A DNA stretch of 64,000 bases from Bifidobacterium saguinibicoloris (lineage in GTDB: Bacteria > Actinomycetota > Actinomycetes > Actinomycetales > Bifidobacteriaceae), in NCBI RefSeq assembly GCF_019331725.1, contig NZ_JAHBBF010000014.1:1-64000 (forward strand), read 5' to 3'. Below are positions 34,753-43,501 of this stretch, piece after piece. Every line of letters starts with the position of its first letter. Within the stretch, counting starts at the first letter, position 1. The notes under the pieces were generated by a model. That model made no database searches. It saw nothing but the letters and a program-made list of their open reading frames with translations, and had not been told where the DNA came from. Made by a program: the position numbers and the translations under genes.

Positions 34753-35793
34753 CTAGCGGCGATGGCGGCTGCGATACTCGCTCGGCGTCATCCCGAACGC
34801 GAGCGTGAACCGTTTGCGCAACGAGTCCGCATCGTGCAGACCCACCCGTGAGGCGATGGTGTACATCGGCAGGTCGGTGAGCTCCAGCAGTTCCTTCGCC
34901 GCCTTGAGCCGTTGCTCGAGTATCCATCGCTTCGGCGGCATGCCCATCGCCTCGGCGAAGCGGCGTTGGAACGTGCGCGGCGACATGTGCGCGGTCTGGG
35001 CGAGCGCGGGGAGCGACCACTCGTGGCCGAGATGCTCGCGCACCCGCCGTGCGAGCAGTGTGATTTCGTCCTGACGATGCGAGGCCATCGTGCCGGCGGG
35101 CGTCGTCCGGCGCCGTGAGTTCACCGATCTCGGATAGTGCAGAGCGAGCATCGTCGCCTCGTCCGCCGCTGCCGCCTCGCCGGCGTGCTCGCTCAGGATG
35201 GCCAGGCACAGGTCGAGGCATACCGACCCGCCCGCGCCGGTCCAGATGCGGCGGCGTCCGTCATGCGTGAGCACGCGGTCCTTGGCCACGAGGGCCTTGG
35301 GAAACTGCGCCTGCAGGTCCTCGACGAACGGCAGGTGCGTGGTGCAGTCGACTCCGTCGAGCAGCCCCATCCATCCGAGTGCGAAGACGCCGGTGCACAT
35401 CGCGGCGATCTCGCAGCCCCGGTCGCGTTCGGCGTTGAGCCAGTCGCGTGCCATGAGCGCGTCATGGGGGTTCCGGCAGAACAGGGCGGCCTTGTCGTCG
35501 CCCGTGCGACGGTCCGCGGCGATGGCGAACGGGTCGGCGAACCCGGGCAGGATGATGAGGTCGGGATGCGTGCCGGCGCATCCGTCGCCGTGCACGCCGT
35601 CGCATCGCGCGATGTAGTCGGCGAGCGGTTCGGTCGCGATGGACATGCCGTGGTCCAGCGCCATCGAGGTGGACGGCGAGACGAAGTCGAGGACGATGGT
35701 GTTCTGCGGCCGCGAGCTGTCGTCGAAGATCTGGATGGTGGCGTTGAGATCGAACGACCACACCGGATGCAGGAGGAGGACCGCGATTCGCAT
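34753..35793 (-). CDS. GlxA-family AraC-type regulator with DJ-1/PfpI-like domain
   Basis: The product is 346 aa. Residues 1-200 are a class I glutamine amidotransferase-like (DJ-1/PfpI) sensor domain (IAVLLLHPVWSFDLNATIQI, LIILPGFADP, CEIAAMCTGVFALGWMG with the nucleophile-elbow Cys). Residues about 245-346 are two AraC helix-turn-helices, SPRTFQRRFAEAMGMPPKRW and VGLHDADSLRKRFTLAFGMT. It is upstream of and co-directional with the GRP transporter and inositol dehydrogenase-like genes and may control them. The start at 35793 is chosen because TACGAT lies exactly 7 nt before it, a leaderless arrangement; ATG at 35802 is the alternative. Longer upstream reading lacks protein character. Confidence 0.88.
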   Translation of the reverse strand: MRIAVLLLHPVWSFDLNATIQIFDDSSRPQNTIVLDFVSPSTSMALDHGMSIATEPLADYIARCDGVHGDGCAGTHPDLIILPGFADPFAIAADRRTGDDKAALFCRNPHDALMARDWLNAERDRGCEIAAMCTGVFALGWMGLLDGVDCTTHLPFVEDLQAQFPKALVAKDRVLTHDGRRRIWTGAGGSVCLDLCLAILSEHAGEAAAADEATMLALHYPRSVNSRRRTTPAGTMASHRQDEITLLARRVREHLGHEWSLPALAQTAHMSPRTFQRRFAEAMGMPPKRWILEQRLKAAKELLELTDLPMYTIASRVGLHDADSLRKRFTLAFGMTPSEYRSRHRR

Positions 35794-35906
35794 ACCCGAC
35801 ATCGTACATCGCACGCGCCGGAATCCGATGACTGTTTGTTCGGCGTCGCGAGATACAGTGACGGGCAAGGACGGTGGAGTCGACGTATGAGGGAGGTCGG
35901 TGACCC

Positions 35907-36656
35907 ATGGCTGATGAAGATGTCGGGCGCGTCCATGGACCGTCATCCGGGCCTGGCACGGACGGCGCGGTTCCGGTTCCTCCGGACGATGCCGCGCCCA
36001 CCATCGAATTCCCCGTCGTACGTCGCCGCCGGCGCGGGACGGCACGCATGCTCATCGCGGTCGTCGTCCTCGCGCTCATCGCGGCGGGACTCGCCATCGT
36101 GGACCAGCGTCGGGCGTACGACGTCTGCACGACGGCCGAGAACGAATGGACCGAAGCCGCGGTGGCGGCCGTCGCCGCCGGCGCGGAACGGGAGGATCCG
36201 CCCGCGGTCTGCCCGTCGAACGCGTTCGGGGCGGACCTGAGACGCTACGCGTCCCAGCTGGACGATGACGCGCAGGATCTGCGCATCCGCGCCGCCGAAC
36301 TGAAGGCCAAGCGGGATGCCGAACAGAAGGCCCAGCGCAAGGCCGCACAGGATGACGGGACTGACGGCGACGCGCGGTCGGACGACGGTTCCGTGTCGGA
36401 CGACCTGCAATCCGCGAAAAACACGTTGAAGGACACGCTCTCCGAAGCGCGGAAGACGCTGGACCGGCTTGACGGGTTGAGCGGGTCCCGGACCGTCTCC
36501 GCGATGCTTCAAGGTGCCTACCGGACCGCGAAGAACCTGTTCGACTCATCCGGCGTGAAGGACTCACGCTATTACAAGGCCGCCGCCGTCACCCTCCAGG
36601 AGGCCGTCGACGCCGCCAACCAGTGGATCGACAGCCAGGCCGCCAAGGCGAAGTAA
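35907..36656 (+). CDS. single-pass membrane protein with coiled-coil outer domain, function unknown
   Basis: The product is 249 aa. Residues 1-45 are an acidic, Pro-rich cytoplasmic tail ending in the basic RRRRRGTAR; residues about 47-65 are a membrane helix (MLIAVVVLALIAAGLAIVD). The outer part is helical and charged, with a likely coiled coil (DLRIRAAELKAKRDAEQKAQ) and a low-complexity Asp/Ser stretch. Two Cys (in YDVCTT and AVCPSNA) could form a disulfide. No enzymatic motif is seen. GGGAGG precedes the ATG by about 10 nt. It is divergent from the AraC-type gene and followed by a terminator. Confidence 0.7.
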   Translation: MADEDVGRVHGPSSGPGTDGAVPVPPDDAAPTIEFPVVRRRRRGTARMLIAVVVLALIAAGLAIVDQRRAYDVCTTAENEWTEAAVAAVAAGAEREDPPAVCPSNAFGADLRRYASQLDDDAQDLRIRAAELKAKRDAEQKAQRKAAQDDGTDGDARSDDGSVSDDLQSAKNTLKDTLSEARKTLDRLDGLSGSRTVSAMLQGAYRTAKNLFDSSGVKDSRYYKAAAVTLQEAVDAANQWIDSQAAKAK

Positions 36657-36662
36657 GCGAAA

Positions 36663-36690
36663 CCCCTTGGAACCGTTGCGCTCCAAGGGG
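36663..36690. terminator. hairpin between the membrane-protein gene and tRNA-Arg
   Basis: CCCCTTGGA (36663-36671) pairs with TCCAAGGGG (36682-36690) around 10 nt. It can end both the plus-strand gene and the minus-strand tRNA transcript. Confidence 0.7.
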
Positions 36691-36697
36691 TGAGACG

Positions 36698-36770
36698 TGC
36701 CCCGGATCAGATTCGAACTGACGACACCCGCTTTAGGAGAGCGGTGCTCTATCCCCTGAGCTACCGAGGC
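36698..36770 (-). tRNA. tRNA-Arg (anticodon CCT)
   Basis: On the minus strand GCCTCGG starts the acceptor stem and pairs with CCGGGGC at the 3' side (one G-T pair). The D arm has TAGCTCAGGGGATAGAGCA. The anticodon stem CCGCT/AGCGG encloses CTCCTAA, giving CCT for AGG codons, and the T arm has GTTCGAATC. CCA is not encoded. No integrated element abuts it. Confidence 0.95.
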
Positions 36771-36901
36771 GACAGCGGTCCATTGTACACGGACTTCGGC
36801 CGGCCCCACGCGGGAATGTCGGGATGATGTGAGTCGTCGTCGTTCGTGGACGCGCGTCCGTCACCGGCACGGTAAGGTGACAGACGGCATAAGGAGGGGC
36901 G

Positions 36902-38191
36902 ATGACGAAACGAGATCGAACGAACGTATACCGTTCCCGTACGCAGGCGCGGAATGCCGCGCGCGACGAGCTGCTCGCGCGTGCGACGTCGGAGGATGGC
37001 GACGCGTCGAAGTCCCATCGGCCGACGTCCGGCCGTTCGAAGACGACGGGGCGTGCCTCCGCCGGTCCGGCCGGCGCCTCCGGCCGGAGCCGCGCGTCCG
37101 CCCGTCGGACCGGTTCCTCTCGGAAGCCCGCGTCGCGTCCGCGGTCCGGCGGCGGGGGAGTGCGCGTCGAGTCCGGTCCTGCGCGGGGGAGATTCCGCAG
37201 GCGCGTGCTGGGCGCTTTGGCCGTGGCGTCGTCCGCCGCGGCGATGGTCGCGGTGCTGGCGAGGTCGCTGCCCTCCGACTTGCAGGCGCTGCCGTATGTG
37301 CCGGTGCTGGTCTCGGCGACGCCATGGTTCATCGTCGTCGCCGCGTTCGCGCTCGTGGCGGCGTTGGCGTCCAGGAGGTTCGTCGCGGCGCTTGTCGCCA
37401 TGGCGGCCCTCGCGGTGAACGTGTGGTGGCAGTACCCGTTCTTCGCTTCGCGCGACGTTCTGCCGGAGCGTGCCGCTACGGCCGTGGCGCAGGCCCACGC
37501 CGACACGTCCGACGCGTATGCGCGCGTGATGACGTTCAACGTGTACAAGGGGCGTGCGGACGCCGAGGCGGTCGTGGAGACCGTGCGCGACCAGCGTGTC
37601 GAGGTGCTGGCGCTGCAGGAGACCACCGACGGGTTCGTCGAGGCGTTGCGCAAAGCCGGCATCGAGGACTATCTGCCGTATTCCCAGATCTCCAGCTCCG
37701 ACGGCGTGTACGGCAACGGGCTGTGGTCCGCCGCCCCGCTGGAGGACCCTTCGGACGACGACGTGGATTCCAGCGCCTCGTTCATGCCCGGCGGCACGGT
37801 GGAGTTCGCCGGAAGCAAGCGTATCCGGTTCGTCTCCGTGCACACCACCGCCCCGGTGCCCGGCTATTGGCGGCAATGGAAGCGATCGTTGGACGAGCTG
37901 GCGATGATGCGCTCGAACACGGACGACACGTTCGTGTTCATGGGCGACTTCAACGCCACGACTGATCATGCGCCGTTCCGCGGCTTTCTCGGGGAGCGGT
38001 TCCGTGACGCCGCGATGATGTCCGGCCACGGCTTCACGTTCACCTGGCCGGCGGACCGCGGCCTGCTGCCCCGGTTCGCGGGCATCGACCATGTGGTGGT
38101 GGACCGGGGCGTCGCCGCCGGGCGGATGCAGGTGGTGAGGATCGCCGGTTCGGATCATGCGGCGCTGCTCGCCACGCTGGCCTTTTCGTGA
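36902..38191 (+). CDS. endonuclease/exonuclease/phosphatase-family membrane protein
   Basis: The product is 429 aa. The first 100 residues are Arg/Ser/Gly-rich and basic, then three membrane helices follow (about 104-190). The EEP (DNase I-like) domain occupies about 205-429: MTFNVYKGRAD, EVLALQETT with the metal-binding Glu, GDFNATTDH with the catalytic Asp-x-Asn, FAGIDHVVVD and the final GSDHAALLATL carrying the catalytic His. The active site would face outside, as in YafD-like proteins. The substrate may be a nucleic acid, a phospholipid head group or an inositol phosphate. AAGGAGG sits 4-5 nt before the ATG. Confidence 0.87.
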   Translation: MTKRDRTNVYRSRTQARNAARDELLARATSEDGDASKSHRPTSGRSKTTGRASAGPAGASGRSRASARRTGSSRKPASRPRSGGGGVRVESGPARGRFRRRVLGALAVASSAAAMVAVLARSLPSDLQALPYVPVLVSATPWFIVVAAFALVAALASRRFVAALVAMAALAVNVWWQYPFFASRDVLPERAATAVAQAHADTSDAYARVMTFNVYKGRADAEAVVETVRDQRVEVLALQETTDGFVEALRKAGIEDYLPYSQISSSDGVYGNGLWSAAPLEDPSDDDVDSSASFMPGGTVEFAGSKRIRFVSVHTTAPVPGYWRQWKRSLDELAMMRSNTDDTFVFMGDFNATTDHAPFRGFLGERFRDAAMMSGHGFTFTWPADRGLLPRFAGIDHVVVDRGVAAGRMQVVRIAGSDHAALLATLAFS

Positions 38192-38248
38192 CGGCGTCCA
38201 TGACGGTGCCGGTGACGACACGCCGGCGGTCATGGGAGACGGAAGGGA

Positions 38249-38268
38249 ACCGGTAGATATCTACCGGT
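38249..38268. promoter_or_regulatory. 20-bp perfect palindrome over the -35 region of xseA
   Basis: ACCGGTAGATATCTACCGGT is a perfect dyad sharing its 18-bp core with the site at 16707-16726. Its centre is 38.5 bases before the ATG at 38297, and it covers the expected -35 position for the TATAGT at 38284-38289. The near-identical distance at both loci supports a real operator. Confidence 0.75.
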
Positions 38269-38283
38269 CCTTGGAGGCGTCAC

Positions 38284-38289
38284 TATAGT
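38284..38289 (+). promoter_or_regulatory. -10 element (TATAGT) for leaderless xseA mRNA
   Basis: TATAGT ends 7 nt before ATG 38297, so transcription would begin at or beside the start codon. The alternative is a GTG at 38288 served by GGAGG 10 nt upstream, in which case TATAGT would fall across the start. Confidence 0.5.
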
Positions 38290-38296
38290 GGTGCGC

Positions 38297-39574
38297 ATGA
38301 GTTACGAAATGAACGCCACGGCGGGCGTCGCCGGCGGCCTCGACCGGCCGAGGCCGATGGACCAGCTGCCCAGGCTGGCCGCCGAGACCACGGCGGAGAA
38401 CCCATGGCCGGTGAGCGTGCTGAGCCAGAAGTTCCACAATGCGGTGGTGAAATGGCCGGCCGCGTGGATCTGCGGCCAGATCACGGAGATCAACACGCGG
38501 CGTCCGGGGTCCGCGTACCTTACGGTGCGCGACGATTTCGAGGACGTGGCCATCTCCGTCTCCGGATGGCGTACGTTCGCCGCCGCCGCCGCGCAGTTCC
38601 GGCAGGGCGACCGCGTGGTCGTCCACGGGCGTGCCGACATCTGGGTCAAGCAGACGCGTCTGAGCTTCATCGGCGACGACATCCGCAAGATCGGCGCCGG
38701 AGGGCTCAAGGAACAGATCGACGAGCTGCGCAAACGGCTCAAGGGCGAGGGGTTGTTCGACGCGGACCGGAAGGTGCCGCTGCCCGAATTCCCCAAGTGC
38801 ATCGGCCTCATCTGCGCGCCCCAGGCGCGCGCCGAGGGCGACGTGGTCACCAACGTGAACCTCCGATGGCCCGCCGTGCGGTTCAAGATCGTGCACGCGC
38901 ATGTGCAGGGCGCGCAATGCCCGCCGGATATCATCGCGGCGATCCGCAAGCTCGACGAGGATCCGGACGTGGACGTGATCATCGTGGCCCGTGGAGGCGG
39001 CGCGTTCGAGGATCTGGTCGGATTCTCGGACGAGGGCGTCGTGCGCGCCGCCGCGGCCTGCGTCACGCCGATCGTCTCCGCCGTGGGGCATGAGGACGAT
39101 TGGACGCTCATCGACCTCGCCGTCGACCTGAGGGCCTCCACGCCCACCGACGCCGCCAAGAAAGTGGTGCCGGACGTGCGCGAGCAATGGCAGCTGGTGG
39201 ACAACGCCCTGCAGCGCATGCGCATGCGCATCTCCTCGCGCGTGGACAACGAGATCCGTCTCGTCGAGGGCTATGCGAACCGCCCGAGCCTGACGAGGCC
39301 GTTGACCATGCTGGAGCCGCACCAGCGGTTCCTCGACGATGCGCGGAACCGTCTCGACATCGGCCTGCGGCGCATCGTGGACGACGCCTCGCTCACCATC
39401 GAGAAGGCGCATGCCTCGCTCACCGCGTTGAGCCCCCAATCCACGCTGAACCGCGGATACGCCGTCGTCCAGGACGAGCAGGGGCACGTGATGGACGACG
39501 CCTCGCTGGTCCGGACCGGTGAAGAACTCACCCTGACCCTGAGGAAGGGCGTCGTCACCGCGACCGCGGACTGA
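38297..39574 (+). CDS. xseA: exodeoxyribonuclease VII large subunit
   Basis: The product is 425 aa, a normal length. An OB-fold domain comes first (about 35-125, with WICGQITEINTRRPGSAYLT). The catalytic domain carries the family hallmarks: LICAPQARAEGDV, VIIVARGGGAFEDLVGFSDE, PIVSAVGHEDDWTLIDLAVD and LRASTPTDAAK. The coiled-coil C-terminus ends with STLNRGYAVVQDEQGHV. With XseB it degrades single-stranded DNA into oligonucleotides during repair. The ATG at 38297 is preferred over GTG 38288 because of the leaderless geometry. xseB follows 104 bases later, with a hairpin in between. Confidence 0.95.
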   Translation: MSYEMNATAGVAGGLDRPRPMDQLPRLAAETTAENPWPVSVLSQKFHNAVVKWPAAWICGQITEINTRRPGSAYLTVRDDFEDVAISVSGWRTFAAAAAQFRQGDRVVVHGRADIWVKQTRLSFIGDDIRKIGAGGLKEQIDELRKRLKGEGLFDADRKVPLPEFPKCIGLICAPQARAEGDVVTNVNLRWPAVRFKIVHAHVQGAQCPPDIIAAIRKLDEDPDVDVIIVARGGGAFEDLVGFSDEGVVRAAAACVTPIVSAVGHEDDWTLIDLAVDLRASTPTDAAKKVVPDVREQWQLVDNALQRMRMRISSRVDNEIRLVEGYANRPSLTRPLTMLEPHQRFLDDARNRLDIGLRRIVDDASLTIEKAHASLTALSPQSTLNRGYAVVQDEQGHVMDDASLVRTGEELTLTLRKGVVTATAD

Positions 39575-39586
39575 CCCGCCCGCTCC

Positions 39587-39620
39587 CGCCCCGTCCGACG
39601 GTCCGTCTTCGGATGGGGCG
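39587..39620 (+). terminator. hairpin between xseA and xseB
   Basis: CGCCCCGTCCG (39587-39597) pairs with CGGATGGGGCG (39610-39620), 11 pairs including one G-T, with a 12-nt loop. There is no T-run. It may attenuate or process the xseAB transcript, since the small subunit is needed in a different amount from the large one. Confidence 0.45.
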
Positions 39621-39678
39621 ATGACTGCCACGGCGGACAGCCATACGACGAACATCCACATATGAAGGAGCAATGACC

Positions 39679-39999
39679 ATGACCGACAAGACCGTGACCG
39701 CAACCGCCGACGACAAGGCCCGGAAGGCGGCACCGGCGTCCACGCTGACCGACGAGGAGCGCGAGGCCATCGCGCGCATGCCGTACGAGGAGGCCCGTGA
39801 CAAGCTCATCCAGGCGGTCCAGGCGCTGGAGGCCGGAGGTCTCAACCTCGACCAGTCGATGCGGCAGTGGGAGATCGGCGAGGCGTTGGCGCGGCGCGCG
39901 CAGAGCCTGCTCAACGACGTGCGCACCCGTCTGGACGCCGCGCAGAACGCGCAGGCCGCCACCGCGGACATCGCCGGCACGCAGTCCAACCTCGGCTGA
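39679..39999 (+). CDS. xseB: exodeoxyribonuclease VII small subunit
   Basis: The product is 106 aa. The XseB helical pair is clear: MPYEEARDKLIQAVQALEAG, then LDQSMRQWEIGEALARRAQS. An Ala/Thr-rich tail follows. Several small subunits bind each XseA. AAGGAG precedes two ATGs; the second (39679) has 8-nt spacing while the first (39673) is only 2 nt away. Confidence 0.93.
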   Translation: MTDKTVTATADDKARKAAPASTLTDEEREAIARMPYEEARDKLIQAVQALEAGGLNLDQSMRQWEIGEALARRAQSLLNDVRTRLDAAQNAQAATADIAGTQSNLG

Positions 40000-40034
40000 C
40001 CGCGACACGCTGGCCGATGATTGTTACGTTAATC

Positions 40035-40086
40035 ACACAGTCGTAGTTTGCGGCGGAATTCCGCCGAAGAACACTAGTCCTAGTGT
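40035..40086 (+). promoter_or_regulatory. NrdR-type box region upstream of nrdD
   Basis: ACACTAGTCCTAGTGT (40071-40086) is a 16-bp dyad matching the NrdR box frame (ACAC...GTGT); its perfect arms extend to 10 bp each. ACACAGTCGTAGTTTG (40035-40050) looks like a weaker second box. Between them CGGCGGAATTCCGCCG (40051-40066) is a separate perfect 16-bp palindrome. A possible -10, TAGATA (40106-40111), puts the strong box over the -35 region, as expected for repression. Confidence 0.6.
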
Positions 40087-40231
40087 TCTGCCGGCGTGGC
40101 GGGACTAGATATGGTGCCGGGGTTGTCGTACAGTATCTGAGGCCCACGGAAATCCGGGTGCGGGAACGTCGCCGGAGGAGCCGTGGGAACGGAGTTTTTG
40201 CAGCAAGGCCCAAGGCCGGTGAGGAGAAGAG

Positions 40232-42625
40232 ATGGAGACCGAAGTGCTCGAAACCGCAACAGCCACCAGGACGTCCAGCCAGGTCCAGGTGGAGAAGCGT
40301 GACGGCCGTATCGTCGACTTCGACCCGATCAACATCATCTCCGCCGTCAAGGCCGCCTTCGGCGACCTCGACAAGCAGGTCGGACCGGAGGAGGAGAAGC
40401 TCATCCGCTCGTTCGCCGACCAGGTCGAGGGCGAGATCAAGGAACGCTACGCCGGCCCGGCCAAGATCGAGGACATTCAGAACCTCGTTGAGCATGCGCT
40501 CATCGACGCGCACCTGTACGACGTGGCCCGCGCCTACACCACCTACCGTCTCGACAAGGACATCGAGCGCGCGAAGGCCACCGACGTGAACGAGGCGGTG
40601 TCCCGTTTCATCAACCAGGACCCCACGCTCATCCACGAGAACGCCAACAAGGATGCCAACGTCTACGCCACCCAGCGCGACCTGCTGGCCGGCGCCGTCT
40701 CCAAGGCGGCTGCGTTCAACATGCTGCCGCCCGCCGTGTCCAACGCCCATATGAAGGGCGACATCCACTTCCACGACGCCGACTACTCGCCGTTCACCGC
40801 GCAGTCCAACTGCTCCCTGCCGAACTTCTGGGACATGCTCGCCAACGGCTTCACGCTCGGCAACGCGCCGATGGCCTCCCCGAAGTCCATCGCCATCGCC
40901 GCCACCCAGATCACCCAGATCATGAAGGACGTGGCCTCCAGCCAGTACGGCGGCCAGACCGCCAACCGCGCCGACGAGCATCTCGCCCGCTACGCGAAGC
41001 TCGACTACGAGAAGTTCCTCGAAGAGGCCCGCGAGATGATCCCCGACGACATGCCGATCGAGTTCGCGCGTCGCCAGGTCGCCAACGCGAAGGCCAACGA
41101 GCCGTCCAAGCTCCACTTCGAGAAGGGCCGCGAGCCGTTGCCGATGGACACACCGTTCCATGAGGACGTCGACGAGCTCGAGCAGGAGCGTGAGATCCTC
41201 GCGAAGATCCGCACCCGCAAGGCCATCTACGACGCCATGCAGACCATGGAGTACCAGATCAACTCCAACCGCGTCTCCAACGGCCAGACCCCGTTCGTCA
41301 CCGTCGGCTTTGGTCTCGGCACCGACTGGTTCTCCCGTGAGATCCAGCGTGCCATCCTGCTCAACCGCATCCGCGGCCTCGGCAAGGAGCACCACACCGC
41401 CATCTTCCCGAAGCTCGTGTTCACCGTGCGCCACGGTGTGAACGCCGACCCCGGTGACCCCAACTACGACCTCAAGCAGCTGGCCCTTGAATCCGCCACC
41501 AAGCGCATGTACCCGGACGTCGTGTTCTACGAGAACATCGTCAAGATCACCGGCTCCTTCAAGGCCCCCATGGGCTGCCGCTCCTTCCTGCAGGGCTGGA
41601 TCAACCCCGCCACTGGCAAGGACGAGGAGGACGGCCGCATGAACCTCGGCGTCGTCTCCGTCAACGTGCCGCGCATCGCGCTGGAATCCCACGGCGACAA
41701 GGAACGCTTCTGGAAGCTGTTCAACGAGCGCATGGAAGTGGCCCATCAGGCCCTGCAGTTCCGCATCATGCGCTGCAAGCAGGCCACCCCGGTCAACGCG
41801 CCCACCCTGTTCCGCTTCGGCGCCTTCGGCCGCCTCGGGGCCAACGACAACGTCGACACGCTGTTCAAGAACGAGCGCGCCACCGTGTCCCTCGGCTACA
41901 TCGGTCTCGCGGAGACCACCGCCGTGTTCTACGGCAAGAACTGGATCCGCGACCACGGCTGGGATCCGGAGGGCAAGGAGTTCGCGCTGTCCATCGTCAA
42001 GCGCATGAGCGAGCTGTGCAAGCAGTGGAGCAAGGCGGAGGGCTACCACTACTCCGTGTACTCCACGCCGGCCGAATCCCTCACCGACCGCTTCAACCGC
42101 ATGGACCGCGAGAAGTTCGGCCGCGTCGAAGGCGTCACCGACCACGACTTCTACACCAACTCGTTCCACTACCCGGTGTGGCTCCAGCCCACCCCGATGG
42201 AGAAGCTCAACTACGAGAAGGACTTCCCGTACTACGCCTCCGGCGGCTTCATCAACTACTGCGAGTACCCGTGCCTGCAGGACAACCCGAAGGCGCTTGA
42301 AGCCGTGTGGGACTACGCCTACAACGTGGGCATTGGCTACCTCGGCACCAACACGCCGATTGACCATTGCTTCGTGTGCGGCTTCCAGGGCGACTTCGAA
42401 CCCACTGACGAGGGCTTCAAGTGCCCCGAGTGCGGCAACTCCGATCCGGACAAGTGCAACGTCACCAAGCGCACCTGCGGCTACCTCGGCAACCCGGTCC
42501 AGCGCCCCATGGTGCACGGACGTCACGAGGAGATCTCCCACCGCGTCAAGCACATGAGCGGTGAGACCGGCCACGTCACGCTCGACGACGGCTCCACCCG
42601 CGAATGGTTCGAGGAAGCCAAGTAG
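40232..42625 (+). CDS. nrdD: anaerobic ribonucleoside-triphosphate reductase (class III)
   Basis: The product is 797 aa. An N-terminal ATP-cone (about 15-110; VEKRDGRIVDFDPINIISAV) gives allosteric control. The glycyl-radical barrel follows, and the C-terminus has the zinc site CFVCGF and CPECG. The radical motif TKRTCGYLGNP puts the radical glycine at Gly750. It makes deoxynucleotides without oxygen, fitting an anaerobe. GGAGAAG precedes the ATG. Codon use is strongly biased to C/G-ending codons, as for a highly expressed gene. The 232-base leader holds NrdR-type boxes, and nrdG follows after a hairpin. Confidence 0.97.
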   Translation: METEVLETATATRTSSQVQVEKRDGRIVDFDPINIISAVKAAFGDLDKQVGPEEEKLIRSFADQVEGEIKERYAGPAKIEDIQNLVEHALIDAHLYDVARAYTTYRLDKDIERAKATDVNEAVSRFINQDPTLIHENANKDANVYATQRDLLAGAVSKAAAFNMLPPAVSNAHMKGDIHFHDADYSPFTAQSNCSLPNFWDMLANGFTLGNAPMASPKSIAIAATQITQIMKDVASSQYGGQTANRADEHLARYAKLDYEKFLEEAREMIPDDMPIEFARRQVANAKANEPSKLHFEKGREPLPMDTPFHEDVDELEQEREILAKIRTRKAIYDAMQTMEYQINSNRVSNGQTPFVTVGFGLGTDWFSREIQRAILLNRIRGLGKEHHTAIFPKLVFTVRHGVNADPGDPNYDLKQLALESATKRMYPDVVFYENIVKITGSFKAPMGCRSFLQGWINPATGKDEEDGRMNLGVVSVNVPRIALESHGDKERFWKLFNERMEVAHQALQFRIMRCKQATPVNAPTLFRFGAFGRLGANDNVDTLFKNERATVSLGYIGLAETTAVFYGKNWIRDHGWDPEGKEFALSIVKRMSELCKQWSKAEGYHYSVYSTPAESLTDRFNRMDREKFGRVEGVTDHDFYTNSFHYPVWLQPTPMEKLNYEKDFPYYASGGFINYCEYPCLQDNPKALEAVWDYAYNVGIGYLGTNTPIDHCFVCGFQGDFEPTDEGFKCPECGNSDPDKCNVTKRTCGYLGNPVQRPMVHGRHEEISHRVKHMSGETGHVTLDDGSTREWFEEAK

Positions 42626-42676
42626 TGATTCAGCATGTCATCCCGTCGGCTGGAGATACGGCGACGGAATGAAGAC

Positions 42677-42709
42677 TGAGGGTGGCCGTGCATCGCACGG
42701 CCACCCTCA
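42677..42709 (+). terminator. strong hairpin between nrdD and nrdG
   Basis: TGAGGGTGGCCGTGC (42677-42691) pairs perfectly with GCACGGCCACCCTCA (42695-42709) around a 3-nt loop. It may partly end the nrdD transcript, giving less activase than reductase. No separate nrdG promoter is obvious in the short gap. Confidence 0.65.
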
Positions 42710-42766
42710 ATCCGTTGTGACGACGGAAGGCCCCTCCGACGGGCCGAGACGCAAATGAGGTGTGAC

Positions 42767-43474
42767 ATGGGTGAGATGATTCGCCGCGATTTCGCGCCCG
42801 AGGAGACCGGACGCGGGCCGTCCGTCCCCTCCGGAGGGCTCGCCAACGACCCGCGTGCCGGGCAGTGGGATGGACGGCGCATGTCCAAGCGCATGATCGC
42901 CGACTACAAGACCTTCGTCGTCACCGACGGCGAAGGCGTGCGCAATTCGCTGTACGTCTCCGGCTGCCCGTTCCACTGCGTCGACTGCTTCAACTCGTCG
43001 ATCTGGGACTTCAAGGCCGGTCACGAGTACACGCAGCGGCTCGAGGACAAGATCATCGAGGACCTCAAGGCCCCGTGGGTGCAGGGCATCACGTTCCTCG
43101 GCGGCGAACCGTTCCTCAACACGCCCGTGCTGTTGCCGCTCGCCGAGCGCATCCGCAGCGAGTTCGGGAAGACCAAGGACATCTGGTCGTGGACCGGTTA
43201 TACGTGGGAGGAACTCATGCGCCCGGGGGAGACGCCGGACAAGCTCGAGCTGTTGAAGCTCATCGACATCCTCGTCGACGGTCGGTACCTGAAGACCCAG
43301 AAGGACTCGCTCCTGCAGTTCCGTGGCTCGAAGAACCAGCGCATCATCGACGTGCCGAAATCCCTCGAGGCCGGCAAGCCCATCATCTGGGCCAAGCTCC
43401 ACGACCAGGAGCGCGACATCCCCGAGATCTATCTCAAGGACCGCGAAGCCGGCGAAGGCGCCCAGGCCTCCTGA
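42767..43474 (+). CDS. nrdG: anaerobic ribonucleotide reductase activating protein (radical SAM)
   Basis: The product is 235 aa from 42767. The radical SAM cluster motif is CPFHCVDC (CxxxCxxC), preceded by GVRNSLYVSG and followed by TFLGGEPFLN for SAM binding. It installs the glycyl radical on NrdD. An N-terminal extension of about 40 residues lies before MSKRMIADYKTF, where most NrdG proteins begin, so the start is uncertain: 42755, 42767, 42776 and 42884 are possible. GAGGTG a few nt before 42767 favours that codon. Confidence 0.93.
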   Translation: MGEMIRRDFAPEETGRGPSVPSGGLANDPRAGQWDGRRMSKRMIADYKTFVVTDGEGVRNSLYVSGCPFHCVDCFNSSIWDFKAGHEYTQRLEDKIIEDLKAPWVQGITFLGGEPFLNTPVLLPLAERIRSEFGKTKDIWSWTGYTWEELMRPGETPDKLELLKLIDILVDGRYLKTQKDSLLQFRGSKNQRIIDVPKSLEAGKPIIWAKLHDQERDIPEIYLKDREAGEGAQAS

Positions 43475-43501
43475 ACGGCGCGTCGCCGGACAGCTCTCCG
43501 A

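Noticed and set aside
36698..36770. Integrated element at tRNA-Arg
   Set aside because: No integrase and no repeated tRNA end are found in the flanks.
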